A DNA stretch of 29,750 bases from Fragilaria crotonensis (GCA_022925895.1 JAKSYS010000730.1:1-29750), one strand, 5' to 3'; counted from the stretch's first letter, positions 19,590-29,469 are shown. The notes: a model not told the origin generated them from the letters alone. Numbers and translations are program-made.

Positions 19590-20470
19590 GCCATCGTATT
19601 GTTTTATGTAGAAACTTACCTGCGAATTTTTGCGGAAGCATGTCACCTCAATTCTTCATTTGGTGCGAACTGCACTTCGTGTCAGACCCAACACCGCAGT
19701 GAATGTTCCATTCTCTGCCACCTTCGCCTCCCACTCTTCGTTTTCAGACGAACCACACTCCTCTCCTGTCTTTGTTGGTGAGTTGTGAATGTTGTGTGCT
19801 GTTTGAGTGTTGATTGATTCGTTTGATCAATCAACAGGATTGATGATGAGTTTTTTCATGCGATTTTCAAGGTGCTGCGGTCGTGCGTGTACTGTCTCCT
19901 ACGTACAGTAGCGCGGTACTGTCTCCTACGTACAGTAGTTGGGGTGCTGTCAAATACAGTACCGCGGAACTGTCAAGTACGGTACCACGGTACTGTACTT
20001 GACAGCACCCCAAGTACTGTGCGTAGGAGACAGTACCTCGCTACTATATAGGCAACGGTAGACCAGTACTACTACTGATCTACCATCCACTCCACTTTGA
20101 CACTGGAGCCATCGTACTATTGTTTTACATACAACGCTATTCATTTGCCAACTGCACTTCGTGTCAGACCCAACACCCAACACTGCAGTGAATGTTCCAT
20201 TCTCTGCCACGTTGCCCCTCTTCATTTTCAAACGAACCACACTCTTCTGCCTTTGTTGGTGAGTTCTTGTGAATGGCGTTTGTTTGAGTGTTGATTGATT
20301 GATCAATCAACACGATGATGATTTCCTCATGGGATTTTCAAGGTGCTGCGGTTGTGCGTGTACTGTCGCCTATGTATGGTAGCCGTGGTGCTGTCAAGTA
20401 CCGCGGTACTGTAAACAATGGTCGACCAGTACTACTACTACTGATCTACCATCCACTCCACTATGACACT
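19590..20470 (+). repeat. Two diverged direct copies of a few hundred bases
   Basis: Copy A runs from about 19,590 and copy B from about 20,108; both start GCCATCGTA and share the word CTGCACTTCGTGTCAGACCC, then GCAGTGAATGTTCCATTCTC, TTTGTTGGTGAGTT and TTTTCAAGGTGCTGCGG. A third start is visible at about 20,430 (CAGTACTACTACTACTGATC), where copy B ends. Each copy contains the small inverted repeat GTTGATTGAT...ATCAATCAAC (19,809-19,835 and 20,290-20,311). The 123-bp palindrome lies only in copy A. Confidence 0.8.
19915..20037. repeat. 123-bp near-perfect palindrome
   Basis: Arms of 39 bp (19,915-19,953 and 19,999-20,037) match as inverted repeats with two mismatches. The 45-bp centre contains a further inverted pair (TACAGTACCGCGG with CCACGGTACTGTA), so the whole unit could extrude as a long hairpin. 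It could be a remnant of a foldback or MITE-like insertion. Confidence 0.9.
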
Positions 20471-20922
20471 GGTGCAGCAGCCCTTGTACAGTACTACTGT
20501 GTCAATTTCATCGTTCACCAGCACTTGTGTGACTTTCGAGTTGAAGACTAAGATACCACTTCGTACATGTGCTGGCTCGTTCTTCATGCTTGTTGTACTA
20601 ATCTCCTTCCACTCTCCTTCCTTTTATGCTATTCCTTTTGAAAACTACTAGGAGCGTGGTGACGACAAGTGTTGTGCTTCTCATTTTGTTGTTAATTGAG
20701 GGAATAAGTACTTCGTCTTGTGTGCGTGCTTCGATTGAGTTTGTAAGGCAATCTGTCATCTAGAATCCAATATTCGGTCATCTGCGAGATTCTCATTGAT
20801 TTGAGTGAATCAAACCAGATTGATCTACGGTATTGGTTCTTTTTGTCAGTTGTCTGTTCGCATGCTCAAGAGTTGTATACACGCACACCAGTTGGAGGAT
20901 TATTCATATTTCAACCAACAAA

Positions 20923-21982
20923 ATGGCAGAGGTTCCATCACTGTCCCCTGTCTCTCGTCAGCAAGGAGGAGTCCCTATGGATAAGGCGTACCTGTTCCGT
21001 GATGGTATGGATGAATTCACACCACCTCCAGGAACAAAGGTCAATAGACAATTCAGATCGCAAGTTCGAGTCTTTTATCATCACCCGCTCGTGCTGTTTC
21101 AGAGTTTCCACTACACATGTTCAGCTCTTGGTTTCAAGACCTCCCGTTGTCCAAGATTATGACTCAGAACGAAGAGAGGACTCCAATGAAATTTGGCAAT
21201 TCAAGGTAGTTACATTGTACCCCACGTGTCCAAACAAACAAAGCTGAGGCGACAAGGTTTAAGTGGGCGACAGAAGCTGCAAGGCAATTCTACAGCACAT
21301 CATTCAATTCTACAGAAGCTGATTTGAGCTCTATCGATCGTGCTGTGAATTCTGATCCATCAATAATGATTGTGGGACGTCCTCTTGGAAAGAAGATGAC
21401 CCCTTCAAGAAATCTGTCATAGGGTGCCAAGACTCTGTTGTTATTGCATGCATTACATTTGAAGTGGAATTGGAGATGAAGTTGGTGCGTCGTTGGTGCT
21501 TTGGCTGTTGATTGCAGAATCTGAATCACGGAAGCCATCCGGTCTTACATCCTGGAGACGGCAAGGGTTTTGGGCGTCTGATGTTAGTAATGCTCATCAA
21601 GCATTCAACTTTTTATTATTGTCTCACCGTGAGCTGTCACAATGTCAGGAGAGCCTGCATGGTGTGGACATCTACTTGCAGTGTCCCCATGGCCAGAAAG
21701 GAATTCTACCAAGCCTGTGGGTTCCGTCAAATCAATCTCCAAGACACAACTGGCATTGAGTTTCTTCCCAAGACAATTGCCGACACCTTAATGGACGAGA
21801 CCACAGGTGGATTTGCGTGGATTGTACCAGATTCTGAGGAGCACTGCATTATCCCTCTGATGAAACTTTCTTCCGGTTCCCTTTTGAACAGTGCTGCTAA
21901 CAGTGCTGCTGTCGAGGTTGTTGAAAGCAACAGTGATGTGATCAGTGCAACAAATGATGGTTCCCCCGTGTGCTGTTGTTGA
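20923..21982 (+). pseudogene. Transposon gene A, N-terminal part with GNAT-acetyltransferase-like region
   Basis: ATG 20,923 opens a 79-codon frame (MAEVPSLSPVSRQQGG...). Later segments are read in changing frames: KAEATRFKWATEAARQFYS (about 21,240), WKEDDPFKKSVIGCQDSVV and IACITFEVE (about 21,390-21,475), ASLVLWLLIAE (about 21,490), SWRRQGF joined to GFGRLMLVMLIKHS (about 21,560), and ARKEFYQACGFRQIN (about 21,690). Order and content match a GNAT fold: paired strands, an R-x-x-G-x-G acetyl-CoA loop followed by a helix, then the A-x-x-FY-x-x-x-GF motif. GNATs transfer acetyl groups from acetyl-CoA to amines. At least four frame breaks make it a pseudogene as written. It probably forms one long reading unit with the two following segments; no intron was clearly seen. 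Assignment from motifs alone. Confidence 0.5.
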
Positions 21983-22012
21983 GTCAGAGGAAGAAAGCAA
22001 GATCAATATAGT

Positions 22013-22886
22013 ATGGAAATCCAGATGTCAACTGATGTGAAATCGAAGGAGCACATTTGCTGTTTTCCACAGGGAATATTCACAAAACTGTTTAAAAGGG
22101 TTGATTCGGCTTCCATTTCCTACTTGCATGCGATGAAAGCACAGTGGTTTTTGCTGTTTGATCGCATTGCAGAATTTCAACACGTCACAGTGCCAAAACG
22201 TCAGAATTCAAATCATTTGATGGATCCCTGTTACGGAAGTCTGAAGTTGGAACTTCAGACTTTCACGTGGCCCTGGATGCCAGTACCATCCAATGCCGCA
22301 GAGGAAGACTGTGTGACCTCACAGGACGACAGTGTTACGTTGGAGGATGTTTCTTCCAGGGAGGATGTTTCGCGAAATGCCAATGAACGGAGTTTGCCAT
22401 CAGAGGAGGATGTTGCCGATTTCAAACCATCTGGATCTGCTGATGGACCTGAACAACAGGAAGAAGATATTGATCTCAACGAAGCCTGGTGGAATGATCC
22501 TGCTAAGCTTCCCCCGAGCAAGCAGGGTATGGAAAGGTGGGCCTCCTCGTACGTATGGTTATGGAGACATTCATGTACCTGATGAATGCCCGAAATTACC
22601 TTTTGGAGAAAGTAGGTACAAAACATTGGTATCAGACAATGAAATTGAGAAATTTAGAAAAAAGTGGCGAAAGAAAGGAGATGAGAAAGATCAGTCAGTG
22701 CTTCTGAGGGATGAAGAGGCAATGAACAAATTTGTGGAGGACAGATTTTTGTACTGGGGTTGGAGCTCTACCAAAGATCACCTGAAGAATGTGGAAAAGA
22801 AGCGGGCCGAGATGCAAAGAAAAATTGATGGATGTAAGAAGAAAAGACGAAGGATGATTACAGAGAGCAGTACACGAAAGAAATAA
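22013..22886 (+). pseudogene. Transposon gene A, middle region of unknown function
   Basis: Two overlapping frames, 22,013-22,582 and 22,332-22,886, appear to join near 22,550, where SKQGMERWASSYVW gives way to YGYGDIHVPDECPKLPFGES. The first part has an acidic, Glu/Asp-rich linker (EEDVADFKPSGSADGPEQQE, then DIDLNEAWWNDPAKLPP). The second is strongly basic and helical (EIEKFRKKWRKKGDEKDQ, KKRAEMQRKIDGCKKKRRR). I recognise no domain. It lies between the GNAT-like and peptidase-like regions on the same strand with gaps of 30 and about 70 bases, so I treat it as their linker. Confidence 0.45.
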
Positions 22887-22959
22887 AGTTTATGAAGAAG
22901 GAAAGGAAGAAATTCAAAGGGCATTTGAATTGGAATGGACATTTGGCACTGAGGCCATG

Positions 22960-24290
22960 GTGCATGGCCTCAAGTACAACAACGTGAAGATACCTTTGTT
23001 GCACTTTTGGTTTACAATGTTAAGACAAAAGAAGGAAAGTTGGAAATGAAGGAAGAAAAAATTGCTGTTTCAAAGACTGGATCAAGGATGCCGATTATGC
23101 AAAGGGTAATCCAACATGTCATTAACGGAAACACGGATGGATTTGTACTTGTTCCTGAAGGAAACCATCCTCATTCATACTAAAAAGGTACATAAGCTGC
23201 AATACGTTCACCCACAGACACAATGGGTGTTTGATCCTCAGTCGAAAAGGTCCTTAAGGAGCAACAGTGACTCACCAGGGGGTAAACATATGAAGCAGAT
23301 ACAGGCCCCTGGTTACTGGGAGGTCATCTTTCATGGAGAAACACAGCCCATTCGAACTGATGAAGACTTTGTGAAACAATTTAAGACAGGATTCTTGGAG
23401 GAGGTCAAGCGTATGAGGTGTGGATTTGTTGACATACCAGTGGGCGATTTCAAAGAATCACATTTGCATGAATATCCCAAGCTGCAGGTTCCTGAAGCAC
23501 CCCAGGTGCACTTTGTACAATCCGAAGGTGAAGATCTTTGTGTTTCAAAGTCATTGGCCAGTGCTTTATATGCAATTGGCTTTGATAATGCTGCCAAATC
23601 CATTAACCATTTTGGTGAAAGTCACCTAAGAGGAGGTACTGTTGATGCCATTCGAAAGGTGGGACAGTTTGCTGAAACTCAGCTGCCTACATGGATCACC
23701 CGAAAAGTTCTGAAGAGACCACACATGTTTGATTGGCAACTCCTTCAAGAACAAATGAAGGACACAATGGTATTGGCTGTGCTCAATGAATCCGATGGAA
23801 ATGGTTCACATGCAGTTACCATTCACAGTGGGTATGTGTATGATGCAAATGAAGTGGTTGCAATTCCTCTCTGCAAGGAGGCCTTGGATTATTGCTGCTC
23901 AACCTCAACTGTGAAGAATGAGTTTGTGAGCTTTCGGAAGGCAACTCTTTTTTATGATGGCCCAGACATCAACAGGAAGGCAAGTTTTACTCTTTGGGTA
24001 GATTCAAACAAGCGAGCCGATGGTGATGGTCCAAAGATTGTGAGGGCTCGACAGACGATGGCAACATGTTTCCTTTAGGTACTTTGATGCAACAAGCTAG
24101 CTAAGCGAATTTGGATGCCCACTCTGTATATGGTTTTGTCTCAAGAACTGTGGAACTGTTGTGTGAGATGGATATAACAAAACAGGGGGCCACGACAGTG
24201 TTTCCAGAGACAAGGTGGTATGTTGGAGACCACTTCCACTCTCTCAACAGGGTTGACTCGTGTTCTTTAATTTCTTCTGTTGTGGATTGA
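22960..24290 (+). pseudogene. Transposon gene A, C-terminal papain-order cysteine peptidase-like region
   Basis: The main frame is 23,116-24,078. Upstream, in other frames, RAFELEWTFGTEAMVHGLKY, DTFVALLVYNVK and HVINGNTDGFVLVPEG appear to belong. Downstream, after a shift and a TAA (24,102-24,104), the reading SVYGFVSRTVELLCEMDI continues to TGA at 24,288-24,290. The core has EDLCVSKSLASALYAIGF and, about 90 residues later, SHAVTIHSGYVYDANE. Cys first, then His, then Asp/Asn is the order in papain-fold, OTU-like and C39-like peptidases, and the opposite of Ulp1 (C48; His-Asp-Cys) enzymes often carried by transposons. Activity is inferred. The gene ends about 40 bp from the end of the transposase running the other way. 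Confidence 0.5.
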
Positions 24291-24329
24291 ACAACCAGTT
24301 GGTATCTCTCGTCCGGATCCCGGGTGAGT

Positions 24330-27038
24330 CAACAACAACTACAAGAGCCAAACGACAGGAAACTTCCCATGTTCCCAAAGTCAATTATCATCCAGTCATG
24401 TATGGGACCATCGGACTGATAGCAGGGATGACATCGAAAGGTGTGGACATCTCGTTTGTATTCAGTACAAAAGGTTATTGAGTCGGATTCCTTAAAGGAA
24501 TCAAAAAACTCAATCAACTCCAGGGAAGAGCAAGTAAATCACGGTGAGTTCTGGTGTCCCATTCAATTTTGTACTGAATTTGTTTACTCGATTTGAATCG
24601 ATAAACACAGCCAAATGTTGCTTGTCCGGTGCTCTGAAAGATTCCATTCCTTGTTGTTTCATCATCATGGTGGCTGTCGGGTACATCAGCATCACCATCT
24701 GGTTGCTCCCATGCGCGTGTGTATGGTGTCGATCATGAAGGAGTACATTAAACGTTGGGCTGCCTGAAGTTCATATGCAGAACCCTCAATTCGCTTCTGT
24801 GCCCGTCTCCCAGGGTGCTTTGCAGCAGGAATTAGAAGTGATTCTGGACGCTGTGCACAAAGTTCACTGGAGAGCCAAACCGAGACATATCATCCACAAT
24901 GTGTAACAACTCATGGAATTTCGGAAACTTCCATGCATCCTCGGCATTGCTTTTCTGTCCTTCCTTCCTTATGATGGTTCCCTTTTTCTTACCCTTTTTC
25001 TTGTCATCCTCCTTTCCCTCAACTTTCAAGGGAATGGACTGTTTGCACATATCCATGAAATTGCGAATGGAATCCTGATGTTTCTTCATTTCATTTGCAA
25101 CATGTGCTGGATTTGTAGTCTCCCAGTAATGACTCTGGTTTAGCCAAGCATCGAAACAAAGGAGAGATTCAAGTACTTCAAGGACCTCAGGAACCTTCTT
25201 AGTTGTTCTTTTCTCAAGACATGTTTGGATCATTTGCCATCCTGCTTCATATTGGAAGAGGATGACAAACAAAAAAACGAGGCCAACGCGTTCTGATGCA
25301 GTTATCTTTGTCAAATTTGTTACCCCATTGCTGAAATCTGTTGATGGATACTCCTTTCGGTAGGTTTGGCGATGAGACTTGTGAAATGCTATTGCAAGGT
25401 CATCAAAGGCAGCCTTCTTGGATGCTGGAAGACTGTCAATATAAGTTTTGTTACTTTCTCGATGACACCTTTCCGAAATGCATGCATTGTCTCCACAGGA
25501 GTGGCCCCAAAGATTCCACGCTCAGGGTCAGCAAAGGCAATGTGTTCAAATGCATTTTCAAGTTTATGTTGAGACCATCGTTTCCTGAGATCATCATCAT
25601 TACTCCTGGCAATGAAACCCATATCCGAGGCTACCAGGTATTTGCAATGGACATCACAGTTCTTCAGATCATCATAATTGACATCACAGCACCGATGAGG
25701 CGTTGGATTCCACTGGTGTGAACACCATACCGACCACACAGCATATCTCCTTCTTGCATATCTTGAATGATGAACAACACACATGTGACAATGTCGACAC
25801 AGATTCTACCCTTTGGACCAATTGGCAAATGAACACCACACAGTTGTGGTGAACATTTCGAAAGGTCTCCAATACAGCATCCAGCTCCTTATGATAGATA
25901 CGAATGGCATCGTATACGAAGTGTCTGCTTCTGAGCTGATGAGGACTTCCTCTTTGGGAGAAAGCCATGATAGCCCCATGCCTTGATACTCCTTCTGAAT
26001 TTTTCTGTAAAAATGGCTGGAGTGAACATGTAGGGTTTAAGTGAAAAGCGATCATTCCCTGTTACAGAGGTACGATCAATCCATTGGATGATTGGAACAA
26101 ACAATTGCTTCTGAGGATCTGTGATTAATCGATCATACGCCTTGCGATAGACACTCCCGGACAGTGCCTCACCCAAAACATTGCTGCCTTTCAATTTGTG
26201 GTAGGGCTTCAGGGGATCATTGATATCAATGGCAAGGTTTTCTGCAGTCATAATGCTTGGATTTTGCAGCAAACTTAGCAACTGTGAAGCGAAGTCAAAA
26301 CAAATCACATCTGATGGAGAGCCATGATGTACATCCACTCTTCGTACAAAGGGAAGCAGTCTTTTCCCATTACGAACTGAGTTGATCAGGGCATCAACAT
26401 TTTGGCACGAGAGTCCACCCACTGGGTTGTAAGAATAATTATCAGCAGATGCAGAGCGTGCCCACTCCAGGACTTGACCAAAAGTGTAGTCGGGTGCATT
26501 GGCATGGTCCAGGATTTTGAGGAGAGAAACAGTCCACTTCTGATCGGTAGTATACATGAAGTTTGAACGAAATGATGGGGCTTCCACATCTTCATCAAGT
26601 GCAGAATTCGTACAGGTAAGAATGTTTGGGTCATCACTTAACACGGACAAATCATCACTTTTGTTGCAGTCCTCGATGTCCTCACAAGAAGTGCTTTCAA
26701 CTTCCACACCATTGCCAGCCGGAAACTGCAGAAGGTTGTCTGTGCCATCAAAATCCATGTGGGGATCATTCACCATATGTCGCCTTAAAAGGGCAGGCCT
26801 CTTGTTACTTGTGCATGTGATATTCCCATCCTCATGAAGACGGCGACGGTGTGAAGCAGAAGCCCCATGTGTTGCTGCATGGTGTGATTTCTTCACAATG
26901 AAATTATAACACCCGATGTTTCTATCAATATGCTGTGTATATGCTGCTTGATTGGAAAAGGGTTTCTTGTTGAAATTCAGGCAGAAGGGTTTTGACAGAA
27001 GAGCAGGGTGCCTTTGAGGAAGCAGACGAGGACAACAT
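24330..27038 (-). pseudogene. Decayed DDE transposase, CACTA/Plavaka-like
   Basis: The possible ATG is 27,036-27,038. Next comes FCLNFNKKP...AAYTQHIDRNIGC, which resembles a degraded C2H2/C2HC finger. The longest frame (26,896-25,889) leads to TAENLAIDINDP, KLKGSNVLGEALSG and PIIQWIDRTS (first acid, 26,075-26,077), then SLKPYMFTPAIF. After shifts come VTCVLFIIQDMQEGDMLCG (second acid, 25,760-25,762), NYDDLKNCDVHCKYL and RGIFGATPVETMHAFRKGV. The 25,314-24,832 frame gives AWKFPKFHELLHIVDDMSRF, and one frame over AQRPESLLIPAAKHPGRRAQ supplies the third acid (24,842-24,844). FPKxH...H followed by E and a basic R-rich helix is what I recall for Plavaka-type transposases; the IDRT and ATPxExxHAxxxG motifs also fit. 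At least five breaks. The C-terminus is unclear (PIHDWMIIDFG near 24,390). Confidence 0.6.
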
Positions 27039-27388
27039 TTTGAAGAGAAGGTTTTGAAGAAAGGGTTTTGAAGAGGACGAGTGAAGTGAAAATGAGGTGT
27101 TGAAATTGACAGGACACAGATTCACTAAACAGAAGTTCGGAAAGCGTGCATTCAAATTGTACATTTACTTTCGTACATTTTTGGTGTATGTAAAAATGAA
27201 GGGGTGTGGTATGAATTCAAAATTTGAAAACCCTGCATGAATGTGTAGAACCTACATACCAACTCGGTACTTGGTATGAAATTCAAATGGTGGCAAAAGA
27301 CTATCCCACAAACAGGATTTTCAGTGTTCAAAATTTGGCGCACAATCGGAAAGTTTTCACACAACAAGGAAGCACCACAAATACAACC
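26970..27388. promoter_or_regulatory. Divergent gene start region with GAAGGGTTTTGA repeats
   Basis: The transposase and gene C start back to back here. At 26,988-27,075 imperfect copies of GAAGGGTTTTGA occur (about 26,985, 27,047 and 27,060). Part of this overlaps the proposed start of the transposase. A shared bidirectional promoter is inferred from the layout only; no TATA-like element was identified with confidence. Confidence 0.35.
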
Positions 27389-28885
27389 ATGGCATCAATG
27401 GCACACCAAACAGCAGCAGGCATGACTGCCTTAAAGCCCAGCTCTAGGAAACAAAGGAGAGACTTCATAAGGCGTGAAGCAGTGACCACAGATCCCAATG
27501 ATCTGATTCAAAGTGACAACGAGGAGGAGGAGGAAGAAGTGCCACGGAAAATGGATGCAAAACTAGGACAGAAGCATGCATACGAAATCCACCATCCCTA
27601 CCTTCAACTATTAAAGTCGGAAATCAAGTGACAGCCAACTAACATCATCGGTTCCAGGGCTAAGCAGCATAGTGGACATGAGCATGACGGAAAATACAGA
27701 AGAGAATCAAATCAGTGTGATCAAGACTTGCATCAAAAAACACGTGTTCTCTATTTGGAAGTTCTATCAAAAAGACTATCATTCTCATTTCAGTGAAGAT
27801 GAGAAAACACTTTGTGGCTTTATCATGAAGCACACAAACATTCGAGGAACCGAAAACTGGTGGCTTGGGATGCGGAGAATAGTTGTAAAAACACACACTG
27901 ATCTTCGGAACAATGCAATAAAAAACATTTCAAAGGTGAGGAATTGAAGTGAGTGTACTTTGCCAAAGCCCGAGCATACTCACACTCACTTACTTGCATG
28001 CAACATCAAACACCTTGCATCCAGAGGGATTCACTTCCAATTTAGGAACGTATGAACACAGCCTATACAGTGGAAGCGAGGAAGAAACCAGTTACCTCCT
28101 CAAGATGAGGGATAATATCTGCTACTATGCCCAAATCATAGACACCTATGCCCCATGCATTGTCGGCAGCAGCAAGTGGAATAACACTATCAACATGGAG
28201 AACCACTGTGCAACAACTGACAGAAAAGTATGGAGCAAGAAAATCCTGTCCATAAGTGATGAAGCATTCATTTTGCTGTGCCTGATCAACTATGGGAAGA
28301 GGTGGTTCGCGGAATTAGTTAAGACAGAGAAAATGGTAAGTTTATCCGAATGGTTTGTCACAGAACAAACAACAAGAAACTGACTTGTTTTGTTATCACT
28401 TGTTGGAAACAGCGAATTGGTACATGGACTGATGAGGACAACAACAACCTACCCGTAAGTTACACTATGATACTAAATGAAATGAAAAAACCACATCCTA
28501 ACTTCTGACCAATCTTTGCAATACCATGTTCGGCAGCCACCACTTTACACATTCTCCAGGAACAAGGGTGCTCATGATAATGGGGGAGGCTGTGGTTGGT
28601 CACAGGTGGGAATGAGGAAATACGATGAATTATACATGGCCATCAAGAATGATAGAAAGAAATCAACCACCCCAACATTCAACCAGGAACTACTTAAAAT
28701 GTTTCTGTCCAGAAGGAAAAAGGAGTCTGGCCGGGGTCAGGAAACAATTTGATGACAAGGGTAAGAAACGCCCACACAAGTGCATTGATGTATTTGACGA
28801 GGACTCTGATGAGGAGGATGATAACTACTCCAGTCATCTTGCTCCTGAACTTGTCTACAGTGAATTGAAAGTGGAGGCAGTTTAG
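27389..28885 (+). CDS. Transposon gene C, spliced, function unknown
   Basis: ATG 27,389 opens a frame with an acidic run (SDNEEEEEEVPRK). A one-base shift near 27,620 leads to the 27,672-27,935 frame (TCIKKHVFSIWKFYQKDY, RGTENWWLGMRRIV). Three introns follow, each GT-AG and phase 0: 27,936-28,026, 28,336-28,412 and 28,455-28,536. Exons between read through cleanly (YYAQIIDTYAPCIVGSSKW, RIGTWTDEDNNNLP), and the last begins PPLYTFSRNKGAHDNGGGCG, then WSQVGMRKYDELYMAIKNDR. A second one-base shift near 28,730 gives an acidic tail (DVFDEDSDEEDDNY) ending at 28,885. I recognise no family. The GGCGWSxxGMRKYDELY segment looks like a conserved domain, and I vaguely associate such GWSxxG...RYNEL motifs with transposon-linked diatom proteins. 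Perhaps a DNA-binding cofactor like CACTA TnpA; unproven. Confidence 0.5.
27936..28026 (+). other. Intron 1 of gene C (predicted)
   Basis: GTGAGG donor after codon AAG and an acceptor ending CATCCAGAG; removal joins two open frames in phase 0. A CAG two bases earlier would break the frame. Confidence 0.55.
28336..28412 (+). other. Intron 2 of gene C (predicted)
   Basis: GTAAGT donor after ATG codon 28,333-28,335 and TTGGAAACAG acceptor. Phase 0, 77 bp. It contains an in-frame stop (28,381-28,383), so retention would truncate the protein. Confidence 0.75.
28455..28536 (+). other. Intron 3 of gene C (predicted)
   Basis: GTAAGT donor and TTCGGCAG acceptor, phase 0, 82 bp. Together with intron 2 it defines a 42-bp exon of exactly 14 codons. 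Confidence 0.75.
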
Positions 28886-29418
28886 AATAGATCAGACACT
28901 TAGTAATGAATAGTAGAATGGTTCATCAAAGCCACACGAATAGGCACAATTAAAACTAATCTCCAACAAAAGTTAAAATGAGCGACAATAACATCTATTA
29001 TATGAACAATGTCAGCTCAGAACTACTGAGGTGATTACTTCATACACACTACACAGCAAACTTCTTCTTTTCGAATATCTAATTCAGGAATTGAAATTCA
29101 TGATCACAAATGAAGAAGTGGTATAGTTCATATATTTAGAGTCCAAGAGTTCAGGAATCCCACCCAGTGTTAGTAAAAATGAGTCAGTGAAATTCAGGAA
29201 TTGAAATTTTGGAGCTCAGGAATGCAAAGTATGAGCTCCTATGCAAGAGATGAAAAGTTCAGGAAAATAAATTTCAGAGTTCAGGAATACGAGAAACCCG
29301 CTTCATACACATGATGTACAAGCTCTTTAGTCCTAAGTTTTTACCTATATTTTAGGTAAAAATTATGAACAAAAAATTATCATATCAAAGATAATTGGTT
29401 TTTCATATCCAAGAGCCG
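28886..29418. other. Right subterminal region with TTCAGGA motif array
   Basis: No gene. TTCAGGA or CTCAGGA motifs occur at about 29,083, 29,150, 29,193, 29,215, 29,258 and 29,280; two are in the longer repeat AATTCAGGAATTGAAATT. All read TTCAGGA on the plus strand. A short inverted repeat TTTTTACCTA/TAGGTAAAAA lies at 29,338-29,363. Confidence 0.65.
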
Positions 29419-29446
29419 ACTTGGTTTTGGCACCCTTAGATGTAGT
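29419..29446 (-). repeat. Right terminal inverted repeat
   Basis: Its reverse complement begins ACTACATCTAAGGGTGCC and matches the left end 27 of 28. Bases just outside (ACTCCG) do not repeat the left flank (TGTGAC) beyond the dinucleotide AC. Confidence 0.85.
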
Positions 29447-29469
29447 ACTCCGAGAGTGTATCAGTTTAA

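Larger units (their letters stand above)
18870..20922. other. Repeat-filled left interior of the transposon, no supported gene
   Basis: This 2-kb stretch separates the left subterminal motifs from the first gene. It is rich in GTAC words (GTACTGTACG, GTACAGTGTACAG) and contains the minisatellite, direct duplication and palindrome listed separately. Open frames here are by-products of the repeats. It may be a later insertion into the transposon or captured host DNA, because similar GTAC-rich sequence lies outside the element at 18,370-18,640. Confidence 0.5.
18641..29446. mobile_element. Proposed 10.8-kb CACTA/Plavaka-like DNA transposon with three genes
   Basis: Inverted 28-bp termini (27 matches) and clusters of TTCAGGA-type motifs inside both ends bound this unit. 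Within it are a plus-strand GNAT/peptidase gene (20,923-24,290), a converging minus-strand DDE transposase (about 27,038-24,330) and a plus-strand spliced gene (27,389-28,885). Subterminal motif arrays, a zinc-finger-like N-terminus before a DDE core and accessory peptidase genes are features of the CACTA (CMC) superfamily and related Plavaka elements. The left end reads CACTA when one extra base is counted; the right end reads TACTA in the same orientation. I could not settle a target duplication: with ends at 18,641 and 29,446 only the dinucleotide AC is shared. The transposase and peptidase genes are frameshifted, so this copy looks non-autonomous or is poorly polished. Confidence 0.65.

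Noticed and set aside
19915..20037. Palindrome as a transcription terminator
   Set aside because: No gene ends nearby, no adjacent T-run, and intrinsic terminators of that type are bacterial.
23116..24078. Ulp1 (C48) peptidase, the usual transposon peptidase
   Set aside because: Cys precedes His and Asn/Asp here; Ulp1 has His and Asp before Cys.
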